Positions 27,849-37,306 of a stretch of DNA of 64,000 nucleotides are shown here, piece after piece; position 1 is the first letter of the stretch; each line of letters starts with the position of its first letter. The notes beneath the pieces are model-generated. The model was not told where the DNA came from, ran no database searches, and was given only the letters and a program-made list of their open reading frames with translations. Both the position numbers and the translations under genes were made by a program. Origin of the DNA: an uncultured Eubacteriales bacterium (lineage in GTDB: Bacteria > Bacillota > Clostridia > Oscillospirales > Acutalibacteraceae); contig CAKVEA010000001.1 in the NCBI GenBank assembly GCA_934728355.1, positions 62,001 through 126,000 on the forward strand, in the 5' to 3' direction.

Positions 27849-28349
27849 TTACTTAAGAATTTCAGAAATAGTTTTTCCTCTCATTTTAGCAACGGTTTCA
27901 GCTGTACGAAGAGAACTAAGTCCTTTGATTGTAGATCTGACTACATTGCAAGGATTATTAGAACGAAGAGATTTTGTTCTGATATCTTTTATGCCTGCAG
28001 ACTCAACAACTGCACGTACTGCTCCGCCTGCCTTAACGCCTGTACCAGGGGCAGCAGGTTTAAGAAGAACTTCTCCGGCACCATAAGATTCACAAACTTC
28101 ATGAGGAATTGTGTCGCCCTTCAATGGAACTTTTATCAAATTTTTCTTTGCATCTTCAATTCCTTTTCTAATTGCTTCAGGAACTTCTCCTGATTTACCA
28201 ATTCCAAATCCTACAGTTCCTTTTCCATCGCCAACTACCATAAGTGCAGCAAACTTAAAAATACGGCCGCCTTTAACTGTTTTGGAAACCCTATTTATAG
28301 CAACTAATCTTTCTTTCAAATCAAGTACTGAACCATCTATTCTAGTCAA
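27849..28349 (-). CDS. rpsE: 30S ribosomal protein S5
   Basis: S5 sits at the mRNA entry channel and affects decoding accuracy. The 166-residue protein has the N-terminal double-stranded RNA-binding fold with the [23 protein letters not shown] motif. The S5 C-terminal domain holds [20 protein letters not shown]. The start codon is TTG at 28349, with AGGAGGGAAAG placed correctly upstream. It follows rplR by 20 bases. Confidence 0.98.
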   Translation of the reverse strand: MTRIDGSVLDLKERLVAINRVSKTVKGGRIFKFAALMVVGDGKGTVGFGIGKSGEVPEAIRKGIEDAKKNLIKVPLKGDTIPHEVCESYGAGEVLLKPAAPGTGVKAGGAVRAVVESAGIKDIRTKSLRSNNPCNVVRSTIKGLSSLRTAETVAKMRGKTISEILK

Positions 28350-28369
28350 AAGCCTTTCCCTCCTTTAAA

Positions 28370-28735
28370 TTAAAATTTAAGTCCTGCTTCACGTGCAGCC
28401 TCAGCTAAAGCTTTCACACGACCATGGAATAAATATCCGCCACGATCAAACACAACATTTTCGATTCCTTTTTCAAGTGCACGTTTTGCAATGATTTCTC
28501 CGACTTTTGCAGCAGCTTCTTTATTACCGCCATAGATACCAAAATCTTTCTCATAGCTCGAAGCACTTACTAAAGTTTTAGCAGAAATATCATCAATAAT
28601 TTGAACATTTATATTACTTCTTGAACGAAAAACATTGAGTCTTGGTCTATCAGAAGTTCCGAAAATTTTTCCTCTGACTCTTCTGTGGCGTTTTAAACGG
28701 GCCTGATTTTTATCTGCCTTGTTCACCATACTCAT
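28370..28735 (-). CDS. rplR: 50S ribosomal protein L18
   Basis: L18 binds 5S rRNA with L5 and L25 in the central protuberance. The 121-residue protein starts [27 protein letters not shown] and has the family motifs [13 protein letters not shown] and [26 protein letters not shown]. Two ATGs are possible, at 28735 and 28729; the second has better Shine-Dalgarno spacing (10 bases to GGAGG), so the protein may be two residues shorter. Length is normal. Confidence 0.98.
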   Translation of the reverse strand: MSMVNKADKNQARLKRHRRVRGKIFGTSDRPRLNVFRSRSNINVQIIDDISAKTLVSASSYEKDFGIYGGNKEAAAKVGEIIAKRALEKGIENVVFDRGGYLFHGRVKALAEAAREAGLKF

Positions 28736-28747
28736 TCACCCTCCTAA

Positions 28748-29284
28748 CTATTTTTTACCTGTTTTACCTTCTTTACGTCTGATAACTTCATCAGCATATT
28801 TAATACCTTTACCTTTATATGGTTCAGGAGGACGTTTTTCTCTGATTTCAGCAGCGCATTGTCCAACTTTTTGCTTATCTGCTCCAATAACTGAAATTTT
28901 ATTTCCTTGAACTTCAAATCTAATTCCTTCAATTTCAGGAACTGTAACTTGATGAGAATAACCCAAATTCAAAACCAAATTCTTTCCTTGTTTTTGAACA
29001 CGATATCCAACACCGTTTACTTCCAAATCTTTTTTGAATTCGTTTGTAACGCCTTCCACCATGTTGTAGATAAGAGAACGTGTAAGACCGTGAAGTGCAC
29101 GATTTTCTTTTTGATCGTTTGGTCTTGACACAGTTATTACTCCGTCATTTATTTCAACTTTCATTTTAGGGTGAACAGGTCTTTCTAATTTTCCTTTAGG
29201 TCCGGAAATACTTATTATTCCGTCTTTTAGGCTTGCCTGTACTCCTTGTGGAATAGCTACCGGTTTTTTACCAATTCTAGACAT
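28748..29284 (-). CDS. rplF: 50S ribosomal protein L6
   Basis: L6 binds the sarcin-ricin region near the factor-binding site. The 178-residue protein begins MSRIGKKPVAIPQGVQASLKDG and has two L6 repeats. It carries the C-terminal motif KRPPEPYKGKGIKYADEVIRRKEGK. I chose ATG 29284 over an in-frame upstream start (29311), because the nine extra residues would overlap rpsH and GGAGGGTAAAT precedes ATG 29284. It follows rpsH directly. Confidence 0.98.
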   Translation of the reverse strand: MSRIGKKPVAIPQGVQASLKDGIISISGPKGKLERPVHPKMKVEINDGVITVSRPNDQKENRALHGLTRSLIYNMVEGVTNEFKKDLEVNGVGYRVQKQGKNLVLNLGYSHQVTVPEIEGIRFEVQGNKISVIGADKQKVGQCAAEIREKRPPEPYKGKGIKYADEVIRRKEGKTGKK

Positions 29285-29300
29285 ATTTACCCTCCTTTCT

Positions 29301-29699
29301 TTACCACACAAATGCTAAAACTTCTCCGCCGACATTTTCTTTTCTGGCTCTGCGGTCAGTCATAACTCCTTTGGATGTTGAAACAATTGCTATACCAAGT
29401 CCTTTAATAACTTTAGGCATATCTTCTACACTGCTGTATATTCTAAGACCCGGCTTTGAAACTCTTTTAATTCCTGTGATAACAGGTTTTTTGTCCTCGG
29501 TATACTTAAGAAAAATCTTTATGATACCTTGTTTGCCATCATCAAGAACCATGAATTTCTTTATATAACCTTCATCAAACAAAACTTGAACTATGTCTTT
29601 TTTCATGTTTGAAGAAGGAACTTCTACCGATTCATGCTTAGCACTGTAAGCATTTCTAATTCTTGTTAGCAAATCTGCGATTGCATCCGTTATTTGCAT
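29301..29699 (-). CDS. rpsH: 30S ribosomal protein S8
   Basis: S8 binds helix 21 of 16S rRNA and is an early assembly protein; in E. coli it is the translational repressor of the spc operon. The 132-residue protein begins [17 protein letters not shown] and ends with [26 protein letters not shown]. This holds the family's rRNA-binding ST(S)KG motif. It follows rpsN by 25 bases. Whether it represses here is not known. Confidence 0.98.
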   Translation of the reverse strand: MQITDAIADLLTRIRNAYSAKHESVEVPSSNMKKDIVQVLFDEGYIKKFMVLDDGKQGIIKIFLKYTEDKKPVITGIKRVSKPGLRIYSSVEDMPKVIKGLGIAIVSTSKGVMTDRRARKENVGGEVLAFVW

Positions 29700-29724
29700 A
29701 AGTAATTAACCTCCTTTGCTAGTC

Positions 29725-29910
29725 TTACCAACTTGCTTTTCTTATACCTGGAATTTCTCCCTTATGTGCGAGTCCTCTAAAACAAATACGGCATATACCA
29801 AATTTGCGAAGGTAACCATGCGGCCTACCGCAAAGTTTGCACCGAGAGTAAACACGAGTAGAAAACTTTTGTTCTCTTTGCTGTCTGATTTTCAGCGACT
29901 TTTTAGCCAC
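29725..29910 (-). CDS. rpsN: 30S ribosomal protein S14, zinc type
   Basis: A 61-residue S14 of the short, zinc-binding (type Z) class with [20 protein letters not shown]: two C-x2-C pairs bind zinc. S14 helps assemble the 30S head. The start codon is GTG at 29910, preceded by GGAGGGGATATT. It lies between rplE and rpsH, the usual position in the spc operon. No long zinc-free form of S14 is in the window. Confidence 0.98.
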   Translation of the reverse strand: MAKKSLKIRQQREQKFSTRVYSRCKLCGRPHGYLRKFGICRICFRGLAHKGEIPGIRKASW

Positions 29911-29922
29911 AATATCCCCTCC

Positions 29923-30462
29923 TTATTTTGCAAATGGTGCACCCATAAGTCTTAGTAATTCTCTTGCTTCGTCATCTGTTCTTGCAGTTGTTGAAATGGA
30001 AATATCCATTCCTCTGATTGCATCAATTTTATCATAATCTATCTCAGGAAAAATGAGTTGTTCTTTAACACCCATGTTATAATTTCCCTTACCATCGAAA
30101 GATTTTGGATTAATTCCTCTGAAGTCTCTTACACGAGGAAGTGCAAGATTAAAGAACCTATCCATAAATTCATACATTTTATCTCCGCGGAGTGTGACCT
30201 TAGCACCAATTTTCATTCCCTCACGGACTTTGAAGTTAGCAACCGATTTACGTGCAGTACAAACAACTGCTTTTTGTCCTGTGATAGTTCCAAGGTCTTC
30301 AAGAATAGAATTGATAACTTTTGAATTATCTCTTGCTTCTCCCGCACCAACATTTATAACTATTTTTTCAATCTTCGGGATTTGCATTATATTCTTATAT
30401 CCAAACTTTTCTTTAAGTTTAGACATTACTTGATCTTTATAAAAATCTTTTAGTCTCGCCAA
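29923..30462 (-). CDS. rplE: 50S ribosomal protein L5
   Basis: L5 binds 5S rRNA and contacts P-site tRNA and S13. The 179-residue protein begins (M)[23 protein letters not shown] and has [18 protein letters not shown] and the C-terminal [22 protein letters not shown]. The start codon is TTG at 30462, with GGAGGGTTAAAAC upstream. It follows rplX by 14 bases. Confidence 0.98.
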   Translation of the reverse strand: MARLKDFYKDQVMSKLKEKFGYKNIMQIPKIEKIVINVGAGEARDNSKVINSILEDLGTITGQKAVVCTARKSVANFKVREGMKIGAKVTLRGDKMYEFMDRFFNLALPRVRDFRGINPKSFDGKGNYNMGVKEQLIFPEIDYDKIDAIRGMDISISTTARTDDEARELLRLMGAPFAK

Positions 30463-30476
30463 GTTTTAACCCTCCT

Positions 30477-30827
30477 TTATAACACTTCGCCGCATTTTTT
30501 ACAGCTCCGCTTTTTCTTGCCGCCATCAATAAATTTATGAGCAATACGAGTTGATTTACCACAATGCGGGCAAACAAGTTGAACTTTACAAGCATAAAGC
30601 GCACTTTCAGTTTTAACTATTCCGCCTTCTTCACCTGTACGACGAGGTTTAACATGTTTTGAAACAATGTTTACTCCCTCAACTATTAACTTTCCTTCTT
30701 TAGGACTTACAGCAATAATTTTTCCTTGTTTACCTTTGTCTTTTCCGCTTAAAACCACAACGTTATCGCCTGTTTTTAAACTGATTTTATGTGATTTACA
30801 AGCATTTCTATTGCTTTTTTTGAACAC
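30477..30827 (-). CDS. rplX: 50S ribosomal protein L24 with zinc-ribbon C-terminus
   Basis: L24 starts 50S assembly by binding the 5' end of 23S rRNA. The 116-residue protein has a KOW domain at about 15-50 (SLKTGDNVVVLSGKDKGKQGKI). A C-terminal zinc ribbon follows with CPHC...CKKC at about 86-112, an extension seen in several Clostridia. The first codon is GTG at 30827, with GGAGGTGTTGGCTA upstream. It lies between rplN and rplE. Confidence 0.97.
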   Translation of the reverse strand: MFKKSNRNACKSHKISLKTGDNVVVLSGKDKGKQGKIIAVSPKEGKLIVEGVNIVSKHVKPRRTGEEGGIVKTESALYACKVQLVCPHCGKSTRIAHKFIDGGKKKRSCKKCGEVL

Positions 30828-30846
30828 TAGCCAACACCTCCTTAAC

Positions 30847-31215
30847 TTAGAGAACTTCTGGAGCTAAACTTGATATCTTTAAATATCCTTTATCACGCAG
30901 TTCACGGGCAACAGGACCAAAAATACGTGTACCTTTTGGATTCTTATCCTCTTTGATTATAACAGCAGAATTCTCATCGAATTTAATATATGAGCCATCT
31001 AATCTTTTTGTATTATGTCTCGTACGAACAACAACAGCTTTTACTACGTCACCTTTTTTAACAACTCCGCCGGGTGATGCTTTTTTAACAGAAGCAACTA
31101 TAATGTCACCTAATCTTGCATACTTTCTGCGTGTTCCGCCTAAAACTCTAAAACACATTATTTCCTTTGCTCCGGTATTATCTGCAACTTTCAAACGTGT
31201 TTGAGGTTGTATCAT
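30847..31215 (-). CDS. rplN: 50S ribosomal protein L14
   Basis: L14 contacts 16S rRNA helix 44 in an intersubunit bridge. The 122-residue protein begins [27 protein letters not shown] and ends with [21 protein letters not shown], exactly the family length. Start ATG follows GGGGGAAAGTTTGAT. It is the first gene of the spc segment and is separated from rpsQ by 53 bases. No strong separate promoter was recognised there. Confidence 0.98.
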   Translation of the reverse strand: MIQPQTRLKVADNTGAKEIMCFRVLGGTRRKYARLGDIIVASVKKASPGGVVKKGDVVKAVVVRTRHNTKRLDGSYIKFDENSAVIIKEDKNPKGTRIFGPVARELRDKGYLKISSLAPEVL

Positions 31216-31268
31216 ATCAAACTTTCCCCCTAACTAAACAAAATTAATATTTCTTGAATGCTTTTAAA

Positions 31269-31526
31269 CTATTTAGCTTTTTCAACTATGTTCACAAGTC
31301 TCCAGCGTTTATCTTTTGAAAGAGGTCTTGTTTCCATAATTTCTACGCGATCGCCAATAGTACATTCATTTCTTTCATCATGAGCTTTAAAACGTTGTGT
31401 ACGTTTAACGATTTTCTTATAAAGAGGGTGCTTTATGCTTTCCTCAACGGCCACAACAATGGTTTTATCCATTTTATCGCTAACGACCTTACCTATTTTA
31501 ACCTTTCTCATATTCCTTTCGCTCAA
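31269..31526 (-). CDS. rpsQ: 30S ribosomal protein S17
   Basis: S17 is a primary 16S rRNA-binding OB-fold protein. The 85-residue sequence has [35 protein letters not shown] and [19 protein letters not shown], as in the family. The start is probably TTG at 31526, with GGAGGATGGATTATT upstream; an ATG five codons further in is the alternative. It follows rpmC by 20 bases. Confidence 0.97.
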   Translation of the reverse strand: MSERNMRKVKIGKVVSDKMDKTIVVAVEESIKHPLYKKIVKRTQRFKAHDERNECTIGDRVEIMETRPLSKDKRWRLVNIVEKAK

Positions 31527-31546
31527 AATAATCCATCCTCCTTCCG

Positions 31547-31753
31547 TTACGCCTGGACGCCTTCGCTTATTTCTTTCTCTCTACGAAATGTTTGAACTCT
31601 AGCTATGTCTTTTTTTACAGCTTTTATGCGCATGGGATTTTCCAGCTGGTTTGTAGCAAGTTGAAATCTAAGGTTAAAAAGCTCGGATTTAAGGTCTTTT
31701 AATTTAATATCTAAGTCTTTAATGCTCAATTCTCTTATCTCTGCATTTTTCAT
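31547..31753 (-). CDS. rpmC: 50S ribosomal protein L29
   Basis: L29 lies at the peptide exit tunnel, next to L23, where SRP and trigger factor dock. The 68-residue protein has the two-helix pattern [44 protein letters not shown]. Its ATG at 31753 overlaps the last base of the rplP stop (TAATG type), so the two are coupled. Length is normal. Confidence 0.97.
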   Translation of the reverse strand: MKNAEIRELSIKDLDIKLKDLKSELFNLRFQLATNQLENPMRIKAVKKDIARVQTFRREKEISEGVQA

Positions 31754-32175
31754 TAAACCTCACCATCCGTTTCTTTCTTTATAAATTTGCATTTAACCGG
31801 TAACTTGTTTGCTGCTAATCTCATTGCCTCTCTTGCAGTTGCTTCAGGAACATCTCCGATTTCAAACATAACTCTACCCGGTTTTACAACAGCTACCCAA
31901 AATTCCGGTGCACCTTTACCTTTACCCATACGAGTTTCGGCGGGTTTTTTAGTTACCGGCTTATCTGGGAAAATTTTAATCCAAACCTTACCAACCCTTT
32001 TGCAGAATCTTGTCATTGCGATACGTGCTGCTTCAATTTGGTTGGCGGTAATCCAGGCGGGCTCTAAAGTCTGAAGACCAAAATCGCCATGAGAAACTTT
32101 GCTTCCTCTAATAGCTTTACCTTTCATTCTGCCTCTGTGCATTTTTCTATACTTAGTTCTTTTTGGTAACAGCAT
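31753..32175 (-). CDS. rplP: 50S ribosomal protein L16
   Basis: L16 shapes the A-site tRNA-binding region of the large subunit. The 140-residue protein begins [21 protein letters not shown] and has [14 protein letters not shown] and the [22 protein letters not shown] motif. The initiation codon lies 23 bases inside the end of rpsC, so their translation is probably coupled; GGAGGCGG lies before it. Length is normal. Confidence 0.98.
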   Translation of the reverse strand: MLLPKRTKYRKMHRGRMKGKAIRGSKVSHGDFGLQTLEPAWITANQIEAARIAMTRFCKRVGKVWIKIFPDKPVTKKPAETRMGKGKGAPEFWVAVVKPGRVMFEIGDVPEATAREAMRLAANKLPVKCKFIKKETDGEV

Positions 32176-32842
32176 TATTTCCGCCTCCTTTCAAAGACTC
32201 CTTTTTAGAAGAATTTACTAAAATTTCACCTTTGTAAATCCAAACCTTTACACCTATAATTCCATATGTCGTAGCAGCTTCTGCAAAACCATAGTCTATA
32301 TCGGCTCTTATTGTTTGAAGAGGAATAGTTCCTTCATGGTAATGCTCTGTTCTTGCTATTTCTGCTCCTCCAAGTCTTCCGGAAACTTGAGTTTTAATTC
32401 CTTTTGCTCCGGCTTTCATGGAACGGCCCATTGCTTGTTTAAGAGCACGTCTAAATGAAATTCTTTTTTCAAGTTGAACAGCAATATTCTCTGCTACTAA
32501 TTTAGCATTTAAATCAGTATTTTTGACTTCAACTATATTAATAATAACCGGCTTACTGGTGAGTTTCGAACAAAAAGCTTTAAGTTTTTCAATTTCAACT
32601 CCACCTTTTCCGATCACAACACCTGGCTTTGCACAGTGAATATGCAAACGAATTTTATTACTATCTCTTTCAATTTCAATTTTAGGAACTCCGGCAGCTT
32701 TAAGTTTCTTCATTAAAACTTCACGGATTTTATGATCTTCTACTAAAGTATCAGCAAAATCTTTCTTCTTTACAAACCATCTGGAATCCCAATTTTTTAT
32801 AACACCAACACGAAATCCACAAGGATTTACCTTCTGTCCCAT
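32153..32842 (-). CDS. rpsC: 30S ribosomal protein S3
   Basis: S3 forms part of the mRNA entry channel and helps unwind mRNA. The 229-residue protein begins [23 protein letters not shown]. It has a KH type II domain with [13 protein letters not shown], and a C-terminal S3 domain with [23 protein letters not shown]. Start ATG at 32842 follows AAAGGAGG. It lies between rplV and rplP, as usual in the S10 operon. Confidence 0.98.
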   Translation of the reverse strand: MGQKVNPCGFRVGVIKNWDSRWFVKKKDFADTLVEDHKIREVLMKKLKAAGVPKIEIERDSNKIRLHIHCAKPGVVIGKGGVEIEKLKAFCSKLTSKPVIINIVEVKNTDLNAKLVAENIAVQLEKRISFRRALKQAMGRSMKAGAKGIKTQVSGRLGGAEIARTEHYHEGTIPLQTIRADIDYGFAEAATTYGIIGVKVWIYKGEILVNSSKKESLKGGGNNAVTKKN

Positions 32843-32858
32843 AGTTAACCTCCTTTAC

Positions 32859-33194
32859 CTAATTTTTTTCTTTCAATACTATAGTAACATGCGAACTTCT
32901 TTTTTCAATTCTATAAGCACGACCTTTTGACATTGGTCTAATTCTCTTAAGAATTGGACCCGGACACGCAAAACATTGTGAAACATATAAATTAGATACA
33001 TCCATTTGATGATTATTCACAGCATTAGCAATTGCGGAATCCAGAAGCTTAATTAGATATTCACATGATGATTTCGGTGTATGTTTAAGAACTGCCATCG
33101 CATATTCAACAGGTTTGTTTCTAATAAGGTCTAAAACTATAGAAACTTTACGCGGTGAAATGCGAGCATATCTCAAATGTGCTTTTGCTTCCAT
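32859..33194 (-). CDS. rplV: 50S ribosomal protein L22
   Basis: L22 lines the exit tunnel, and its loop narrows it. The 111-residue protein begins MEAKAHLRYARISPRKVSIVLDLIRNKP. The tunnel hairpin region holds PGPILKRIRPMSKGRAYRIEKRSSHVTIVL. Start ATG follows AAAGGAG with the expected spacing. It follows rpsS by 22 bases. Length is typical. Confidence 0.98.
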   Translation of the reverse strand: MEAKAHLRYARISPRKVSIVLDLIRNKPVEYAMAVLKHTPKSSCEYLIKLLDSAIANAVNNHQMDVSNLYVSQCFACPGPILKRIRPMSKGRAYRIEKRSSHVTIVLKEKN

Positions 33195-33216
33195 ATATTA
33201 AAACTCCTTTCACGCG

Positions 33217-33495
33217 TTATTTTTTGCCTGTTGTTTTTGAACCTGCATGGCCTTTAAATGTTCTTGTCGGAGCAAATTCTCCCAATTTATGTCCTACCAT
33301 ATCTTCAGTAACATAAACAGGAACATGCTTACGTCCGTCATGAACAGCAAATGTATGTCCTACAAATTGCGGATAAATGGTTGAAGGTCTGCTCCAGGTT
33401 TTCAAAATTTTCTTTTCGCCACTTTTATTTAACTCTTCTACTCTTTTTAATAAAATAGGTTTCACGAAAGGTGCTTTCTTCAAACTTCTGCTCAC
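33217..33495 (-). CDS. rpsS: 30S ribosomal protein S19
   Basis: S19 is a 30S head protein that forms bridge contacts with the large subunit. The 92-residue protein begins (M)[22 protein letters not shown] and contains [43 protein letters not shown]. The start codon is GTG at 33495, preceded by AAAGGAGTTTGGTAAA. It follows rplB by 21 bases. Confidence 0.98.
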   Translation of the reverse strand: MSRSLKKAPFVKPILLKRVEELNKSGEKKILKTWSRPSTIYPQFVGHTFAVHDGRKHVPVYVTEDMVGHKLGEFAPTRTFKGHAGSKTTGKK

Positions 33496-33516
33496 TTTAC
33501 CAAACTCCTTTCCCTG

Positions 33517-34350
33517 TTATTTACTGTTTCTGCGTTTAACAATATATTTATCAGAACGATTCTTCTTAGAACGAGTCTTGTATCCAAGAGCCGGTTTACC
33601 CCAAGGTGTACAAGGTCCGGGACGTCCTACAGGAGATTTACCTTCACCACCACCATGAGGGTGATCGCATGGATTCATGACCGATCCACGAACTGTTGGT
33701 CTCCAACCCATATTACGTTTACGTCCTGCTTTACCGATTTTAACATTTTCATGGTCAATATTTCCAACTTGACCAATTGAAGCCATACATTCAATAGGAA
33801 CATTTCTAAGTTCACCTGAAGGAAGTCTTAAAAGAGCCATTTTTCCTTCTTTTGCCATAAGCTGAGCCATTATTCCTGCTGCTCTTGCAAGTTGTGCTCC
33901 TCTTCCAGGGTAAAGCTCTATGTTATGAATAAATGTACCTACAGGAATATTTGCAAGCGGAAGTGCATTTCCGACTTTAATATCCGCACCTTCACCAGAT
34001 ACGATTTCCTGTCCTACTTTCATATCTTGAGGAGCTATAACATATCTCTTCTCTCCATCAGCATATTGAACAAGTGCTATATGAGAAGATCTGTTTGGAT
34101 CGTATTCAAGTGTTAAGACCTTACCAGAAACATCAAACTTACGTCTCTTGAAGTCTATAATACGATATTTTTTTCTGCTTCCGCCACCTCTATGACGAAC
34201 AGTAATTCTACCATAGCTGTTACGGCCTGCCTTCTTATTCAGAGGAGCAAGTAAACTTTTTTCAGGTTTTACTTTAGAAAGTTCACTATAGTCAATTACC
34301 GACATATTACGACGTCCTGGGGTAGTCGGTTTATAATTTCTAATTGCCAA
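33517..34350 (-). CDS. rplB: 50S ribosomal protein L2
   Basis: L2 is needed for subunit association and for building the peptidyl-transferase centre. The 277-residue protein begins (M)[17 protein letters not shown], contains [21 protein letters not shown], and ends in the basic region with GVVMNP-like [16 protein letters not shown]. The start codon is TTG at 34350, preceded by AAAGGAGAGTGAGATATT. It follows rplW by about 100 bases, a longer gap than elsewhere in this cluster, with no ORF in it. Confidence 0.98.
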   Translation of the reverse strand: MAIRNYKPTTPGRRNMSVIDYSELSKVKPEKSLLAPLNKKAGRNSYGRITVRHRGGGSRKKYRIIDFKRRKFDVSGKVLTLEYDPNRSSHIALVQYADGEKRYVIAPQDMKVGQEIVSGEGADIKVGNALPLANIPVGTFIHNIELYPGRGAQLARAAGIMAQLMAKEGKMALLRLPSGELRNVPIECMASIGQVGNIDHENVKIGKAGRKRNMGWRPTVRGSVMNPCDHPHGGGEGKSPVGRPGPCTPWGKPALGYKTRSKKNRSDKYIVKRRNSK

Positions 34351-34451
34351 AATATCTCACTCTCCTTTAAATTTTTAGCTTTGCGGAGGCTGACTCCTCC
34401 TTAAGCTGCTTATTATTCATTTTTCAAATTTAAAAAATTTTGATTTGGTTA

Positions 34452-34742
34452 TTAAACCATTCCTTCAAAAAATTCTATTCCTTTGCTGTCTTCTTTTAAT
34501 GTAACATAAGCTTTTTTCCAAGAAGGAGTATATCCGCTGTATTTTCCTTTACGGCGATATCTTCCACGAACTTTTAAAGTATTAACTTTTGAAACTTTTA
34601 CTTTAAATATTTCTTCAACAGCTTTTGCTATTTCAATTTTTCCAGCTTCTTTTGAAACCTTGAAGGTGTATTTTTTATTCGGCATTCCACCCATCGTTTT
34701 TTCTGTAATGATAGGTTTTATTATAATATCATGAGCCATCAT
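34452..34742 (-). CDS. rplW: 50S ribosomal protein L23
   Basis: L23 sits at the exit tunnel and is the docking point for trigger factor and SRP. The 96-residue protein has the family's core, HDIIIKPIITEKTM..., KYTFKVSKEAGKIEIAKAVEEIFKVKVSKVNTLKVRGRYRR. Two consecutive ATGs could serve as start (34742 or 34739). The first overlaps the rplD stop by one base (TAATG), implying coupled translation, with GGAGGTG upstream. Confidence 0.97.
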   Translation of the reverse strand: MMAHDIIIKPIITEKTMGGMPNKKYTFKVSKEAGKIEIAKAVEEIFKVKVSKVNTLKVRGRYRRKGKYSGYTPSWKKAYVTLKEDSKGIEFFEGMV

Positions 34743-35365
34743 TATGCATACACCTCCTCAATTTTACTAATAGAATCCTTAAGAATTACCAATTTATTTG
34801 CGTTTAAAATATCATAAACATTTAAATCAGTAGCTTGAGAAGTTTTAACTCCTTCAATATTTCTTGCAGAACGAATTACTTTTTCATTCATTTCCGGAAG
34901 AACTATGAGTGACTTCCCATTAGCTCCGACTGCATTCAAAACGTCGCAAACTGCTTTAGTTTTATATTCATTAAGTGAAAATGAATCTAAAACAACTATA
35001 TTTTCCGAAATAAATTTGCTTGAAAGTGCAGATTTTAAAGCTAAACGTCTTACTTTTTTATTGAGAACATAGCTATAGTCGCGTGGTTTCGGTGCAAAAA
35101 CAATTCCACCGTGTCTCCATTGAGGAGCTCTTATAGATCCTTGACGTGCATGGCCAGTTCCTTTTTGTCTCCAAGGTTTCTTTCCGCCACCTGAGACCTC
35201 TGATCTTGTCAATGCACTTTGTGTTCCTTGACGTTTATTTGCCAAATGATTTACAACTACATCATGCATAACAGCTTTATTTGGCTCTATACCAAAAATT
35301 GAATCGGGGAGTTCAACAAATCCCACTTCTTTGCCCATCATATCGAGCACTGCTACTTTAGGCAT
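34742..35365 (-). CDS. rplD: 50S ribosomal protein L4
   Basis: L4 lines the exit tunnel; in E. coli it also represses the S10 operon. The 207-residue protein begins MPKVAVLDMMGKEVGFVELP. It has the extended loop RSEVSGGGKKPWRQKGTGHARQGSIRAPQWRHGG that reaches into the tunnel. Start ATG at 35365 follows GAAAGGAGG. It follows rplC by 16 bases. Regulation by L4 is not demonstrated here. Confidence 0.98.
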   Translation of the reverse strand: MPKVAVLDMMGKEVGFVELPDSIFGIEPNKAVMHDVVVNHLANKRQGTQSALTRSEVSGGGKKPWRQKGTGHARQGSIRAPQWRHGGIVFAPKPRDYSYVLNKKVRRLALKSALSSKFISENIVVLDSFSLNEYKTKAVCDVLNAVGANGKSLIVLPEMNEKVIRSARNIEGVKTSQATDLNVYDILNANKLVILKDSISKIEEVYA

Positions 35366-35381
35366 TATAATTCCTCCTTTC

Positions 35382-36014
35382 TTACGATTTTACAGTATTA
35401 CTAATAAGTACTATACCGCCTTTTGGTCCGGGTACTGCACCTTTTACTGCAATTAAATTATTTTCGACATCTACTTTAATAATTTCTAAATTTTGAACTG
35501 TAACTCTTTCAGCTCCGAGATGTCCAGACATTTTCTTTCCTTTAAAAACTCTTGAAGGATCAGAACATGCTCCGATAGATCCACCTTTTCTAACAACAGG
35601 ACCTGAACCATGAGTTTCTTTAAGACGTCTGAAATTCCAGCGCTTAATTACACCTGCCCAGCCTTTACCTTTGCTTGTTCCAACGATATCTACTTTTTCT
35701 CCTTGAGCAAAAACATCAGCTTTGAGTATATCTCCAACGTTTAAACCTTCGATATCTTCCAAACGAAATTCTCTTAAAGTTCTTTTTGGTGCAACATTAC
35801 CTTTGTCAAAATGACCTTTCATAGGTTTGTTGACAAGTTTCGGTCTTAAATCACCGTAACCCATTTGGATTGCATTGTAACCATCAGTTTCAATTGTTTT
35901 CTTTTGAGAAATAACGCATGGACCTGCTTCGATTACAGTTACAGGAACAACTTTTCCTTCTTCATTAAAGACTTGAGTCATTCCAATTTTTTTGCCTATA
36001 ATTGCTTTTTTCAT
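35382..36014 (-). CDS. rplC: 50S ribosomal protein L3
   Basis: L3 initiates large-subunit assembly and lies near the peptidyl-transferase centre. The 210-residue protein begins [33 protein letters not shown]. Its long loop holds [35 protein letters not shown] chose ATG 36014, preceded by AGGAGGATAAAA, over an in-frame ATG at 36056 that adds 14 residues without a ribosome-binding site. Confidence 0.98.
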   Translation of the reverse strand: MKKAIIGKKIGMTQVFNEEGKVVPVTVIEAGPCVISQKKTIETDGYNAIQMGYGDLRPKLVNKPMKGHFDKGNVAPKRTLREFRLEDIEGLNVGDILKADVFAQGEKVDIVGTSKGKGWAGVIKRWNFRRLKETHGSGPVVRKGGSIGACSDPSRVFKGKKMSGHLGAERVTVQNLEIIKVDVENNLIAVKGAVPGPKGGIVLISNTVKS

Positions 36015-36076
36015 TTTTATCCTCCTATTTAGGTTATTGGTTAGCATATTAGCCAACTTGACCCCACGTGTAGAAA

Positions 36077-36388
36077 TTAAAGTTTAACTTCTATTTCAAC
36101 ACCTGCAGGGAGTTCAAGATTCATGAGTGAATCTACTGTTTTATTTGAAGGTTTTAAAATATCGATCAATCTTTTGTGAGTTCTCATTTCAAATTGTTCA
36201 CGGCTGTCTTTATTTATATGAACAGAACGTAAAATGGTTATCACTTCTCTATTGGTCGGAAGGGGTACAGGTCCGGAAACCTTGCATCCAGTTTTCACTA
36301 CTGTTTGTACCAGTTTTTGTGATGCTTGATCAACAAGTTTAGGATCGTAGCCTTTTATTTTAACCCTAATTTTCTCTTTGACTGCCAT
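36077..36388 (-). CDS. rpsJ: 30S ribosomal protein S10
   Basis: S10 is a head protein of the small subunit and, with NusB, takes part in antitermination. The 103-residue protein begins [23 protein letters not shown] and has the family stretch [17 protein letters not shown]...[17 protein letters not shown]. It is the first gene of the ribosomal superoperon. The start ATG at 36388 follows GGAGGCGATTTG. An in-frame TTG directly before it is less likely. Its promoter lies 250-280 bases upstream. Confidence 0.98.
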   Translation of the reverse strand: MAVKEKIRVKIKGYDPKLVDQASQKLVQTVVKTGCKVSGPVPLPTNREVITILRSVHINKDSREQFEMRTHKRLIDILKPSNKTVDSLMNLELPAGVEIEVKL

Positions 36389-36391
36389 CAA

Positions 36392-36637
36392 ATCGCCTCC
36401 TTACTTAAAAAATATGGTGGACTCGCTATTGTACACCTACCCGGGTGTTCCTAATTTTACGTAAATAAAACAGGATAAACTACACGTTTAACCCGAATAA
36501 TCCAAAAGCATAAAATTTTCAAGGAGAACAAGAAAATCTTTCGCCCGGTTTAAAATCGGACATACTCCACGAAAAAACCGACTATTTCTAATCGCAACCT
36601 CTCGCTTCAACGCATACCTTTGCAGTCACACGTGCTT
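36392..36637 (-). promoter_or_regulatory. S10-operon 5' leader, about 240 nt
   Basis: The stretch between the promoter at 36638-36666 and rpsJ has no ORF. It contains a stem ACACC/GGTGT around CGGGTA near 36440-36455, and a TTTACGTAAA palindrome near 36459-36468. Its length suggests an untranslated leader that could carry regulation, but no known leader motif is recognised. Confidence 0.5.
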
Positions 36638-36666
36638 ATTCTACCATACATAAATACAAAAATCAA
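36638..36666 (-). promoter_or_regulatory. sigma-A promoter of the S10 superoperon
   Basis: Minus-strand TTGATT (36661-36666), 17-base spacer and TAGAAT (36638-36643). It lies about 250 bases before rpsJ. Within the spacer a run of T precedes the -10 box. Confidence 0.8.
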
Positions 36667-36905
36667 GAACTATTTTCATAAATTAATAAATATTTACTTT
36701 TTAAAATAATTTTATTAATTAATACCATTCATAACTTATATTTTTAATTCTTTTTAAAATCTGCTCATTAACCAAAAAACACAATTTTAGTATACTTAGC
36801 AATTTTTGCAATTTAACCTCTGAAAGTAAATTATTTAATCACATCAAATATCGAAGGTAAAAAGTTTGACACCGTTTCAATTTCAAAGAGGTGAATCTAA
36901 TATAT
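36667..36905. other. AT-rich stretch with no recognised feature
   Basis: About 240 bases between the S10 promoter and a decayed small gene. I see no ORF, RNA gene or repeat here on either strand; only long A/T runs. Confidence 0.5.
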
Positions 36906-37148
36906 TTATGATTCATTATCGTAAAACTCTGAAATACCTTCGTCAATGGCACTTAAAGCATCACACATTAATTCGTTTATTTTAGAATTTTGCAAACAAA
37001 GTCATCACGAAAAATCTGGTATTGCCTTATATTCATACTTACTCAGATTTTCTAAGCTTTCAATTAGTCTCCTTTCTTGTATTTCCTCACTAATAACAGG
37101 TTTTTTTCTTAGAGTTAGCATATTATCACATACTTCACTTCGTTTAAA
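36906..37148 (-). pseudogene. decayed small gene remnant
   Basis: On the minus strand a protein-like frame reads from about 37148 through ATG 37121, giving MLTLRKKPVISEEIQERRLI and about 18 further residues. It hits two stops (TGA TGA at 37002-37007), then continues in the same frame as LQNSKINELMCDALSAIDEG and ends at TAA 36906. Both segments look like amphipathic helices from one short protein. A one-base shift near the stops would give a locally continuous reading through IFRDD, which then needs a second shift. I do not recognise the family; a small regulator or antitoxin is possible. It may be chance. Confidence 0.35.
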
Positions 37149-37254
37149 TTAATTCAAAACATAATTTCACTTGAAACATTCTACTACTGTTTCATATATA
37201 AAATAAATATTTTCTATAAATTTTATTAGTTTTTATAAAATATCACAACAAAAA

Positions 37255-37284
37255 AGAATCTCTCCTGATTAATGAAGAGATTCT
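37255..37284 (-). terminator. HU gene terminator
   Basis: AGAATCTCTTC and GAGAGATTCT form an imperfect stem over a short loop, followed on the minus strand by TTTTTTG. It lies 23 bases past the stop at 37307. Confidence 0.85.
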
Positions 37285-37306
37285 CAAATAGAATATTTTT
37301 TCAAAT

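Noticed and set aside
36946..37152. 68-residue plus-strand ORF
   Set aside because: It lies opposite the decayed frame, has no ribosome-binding site, and its composition is not protein-like.
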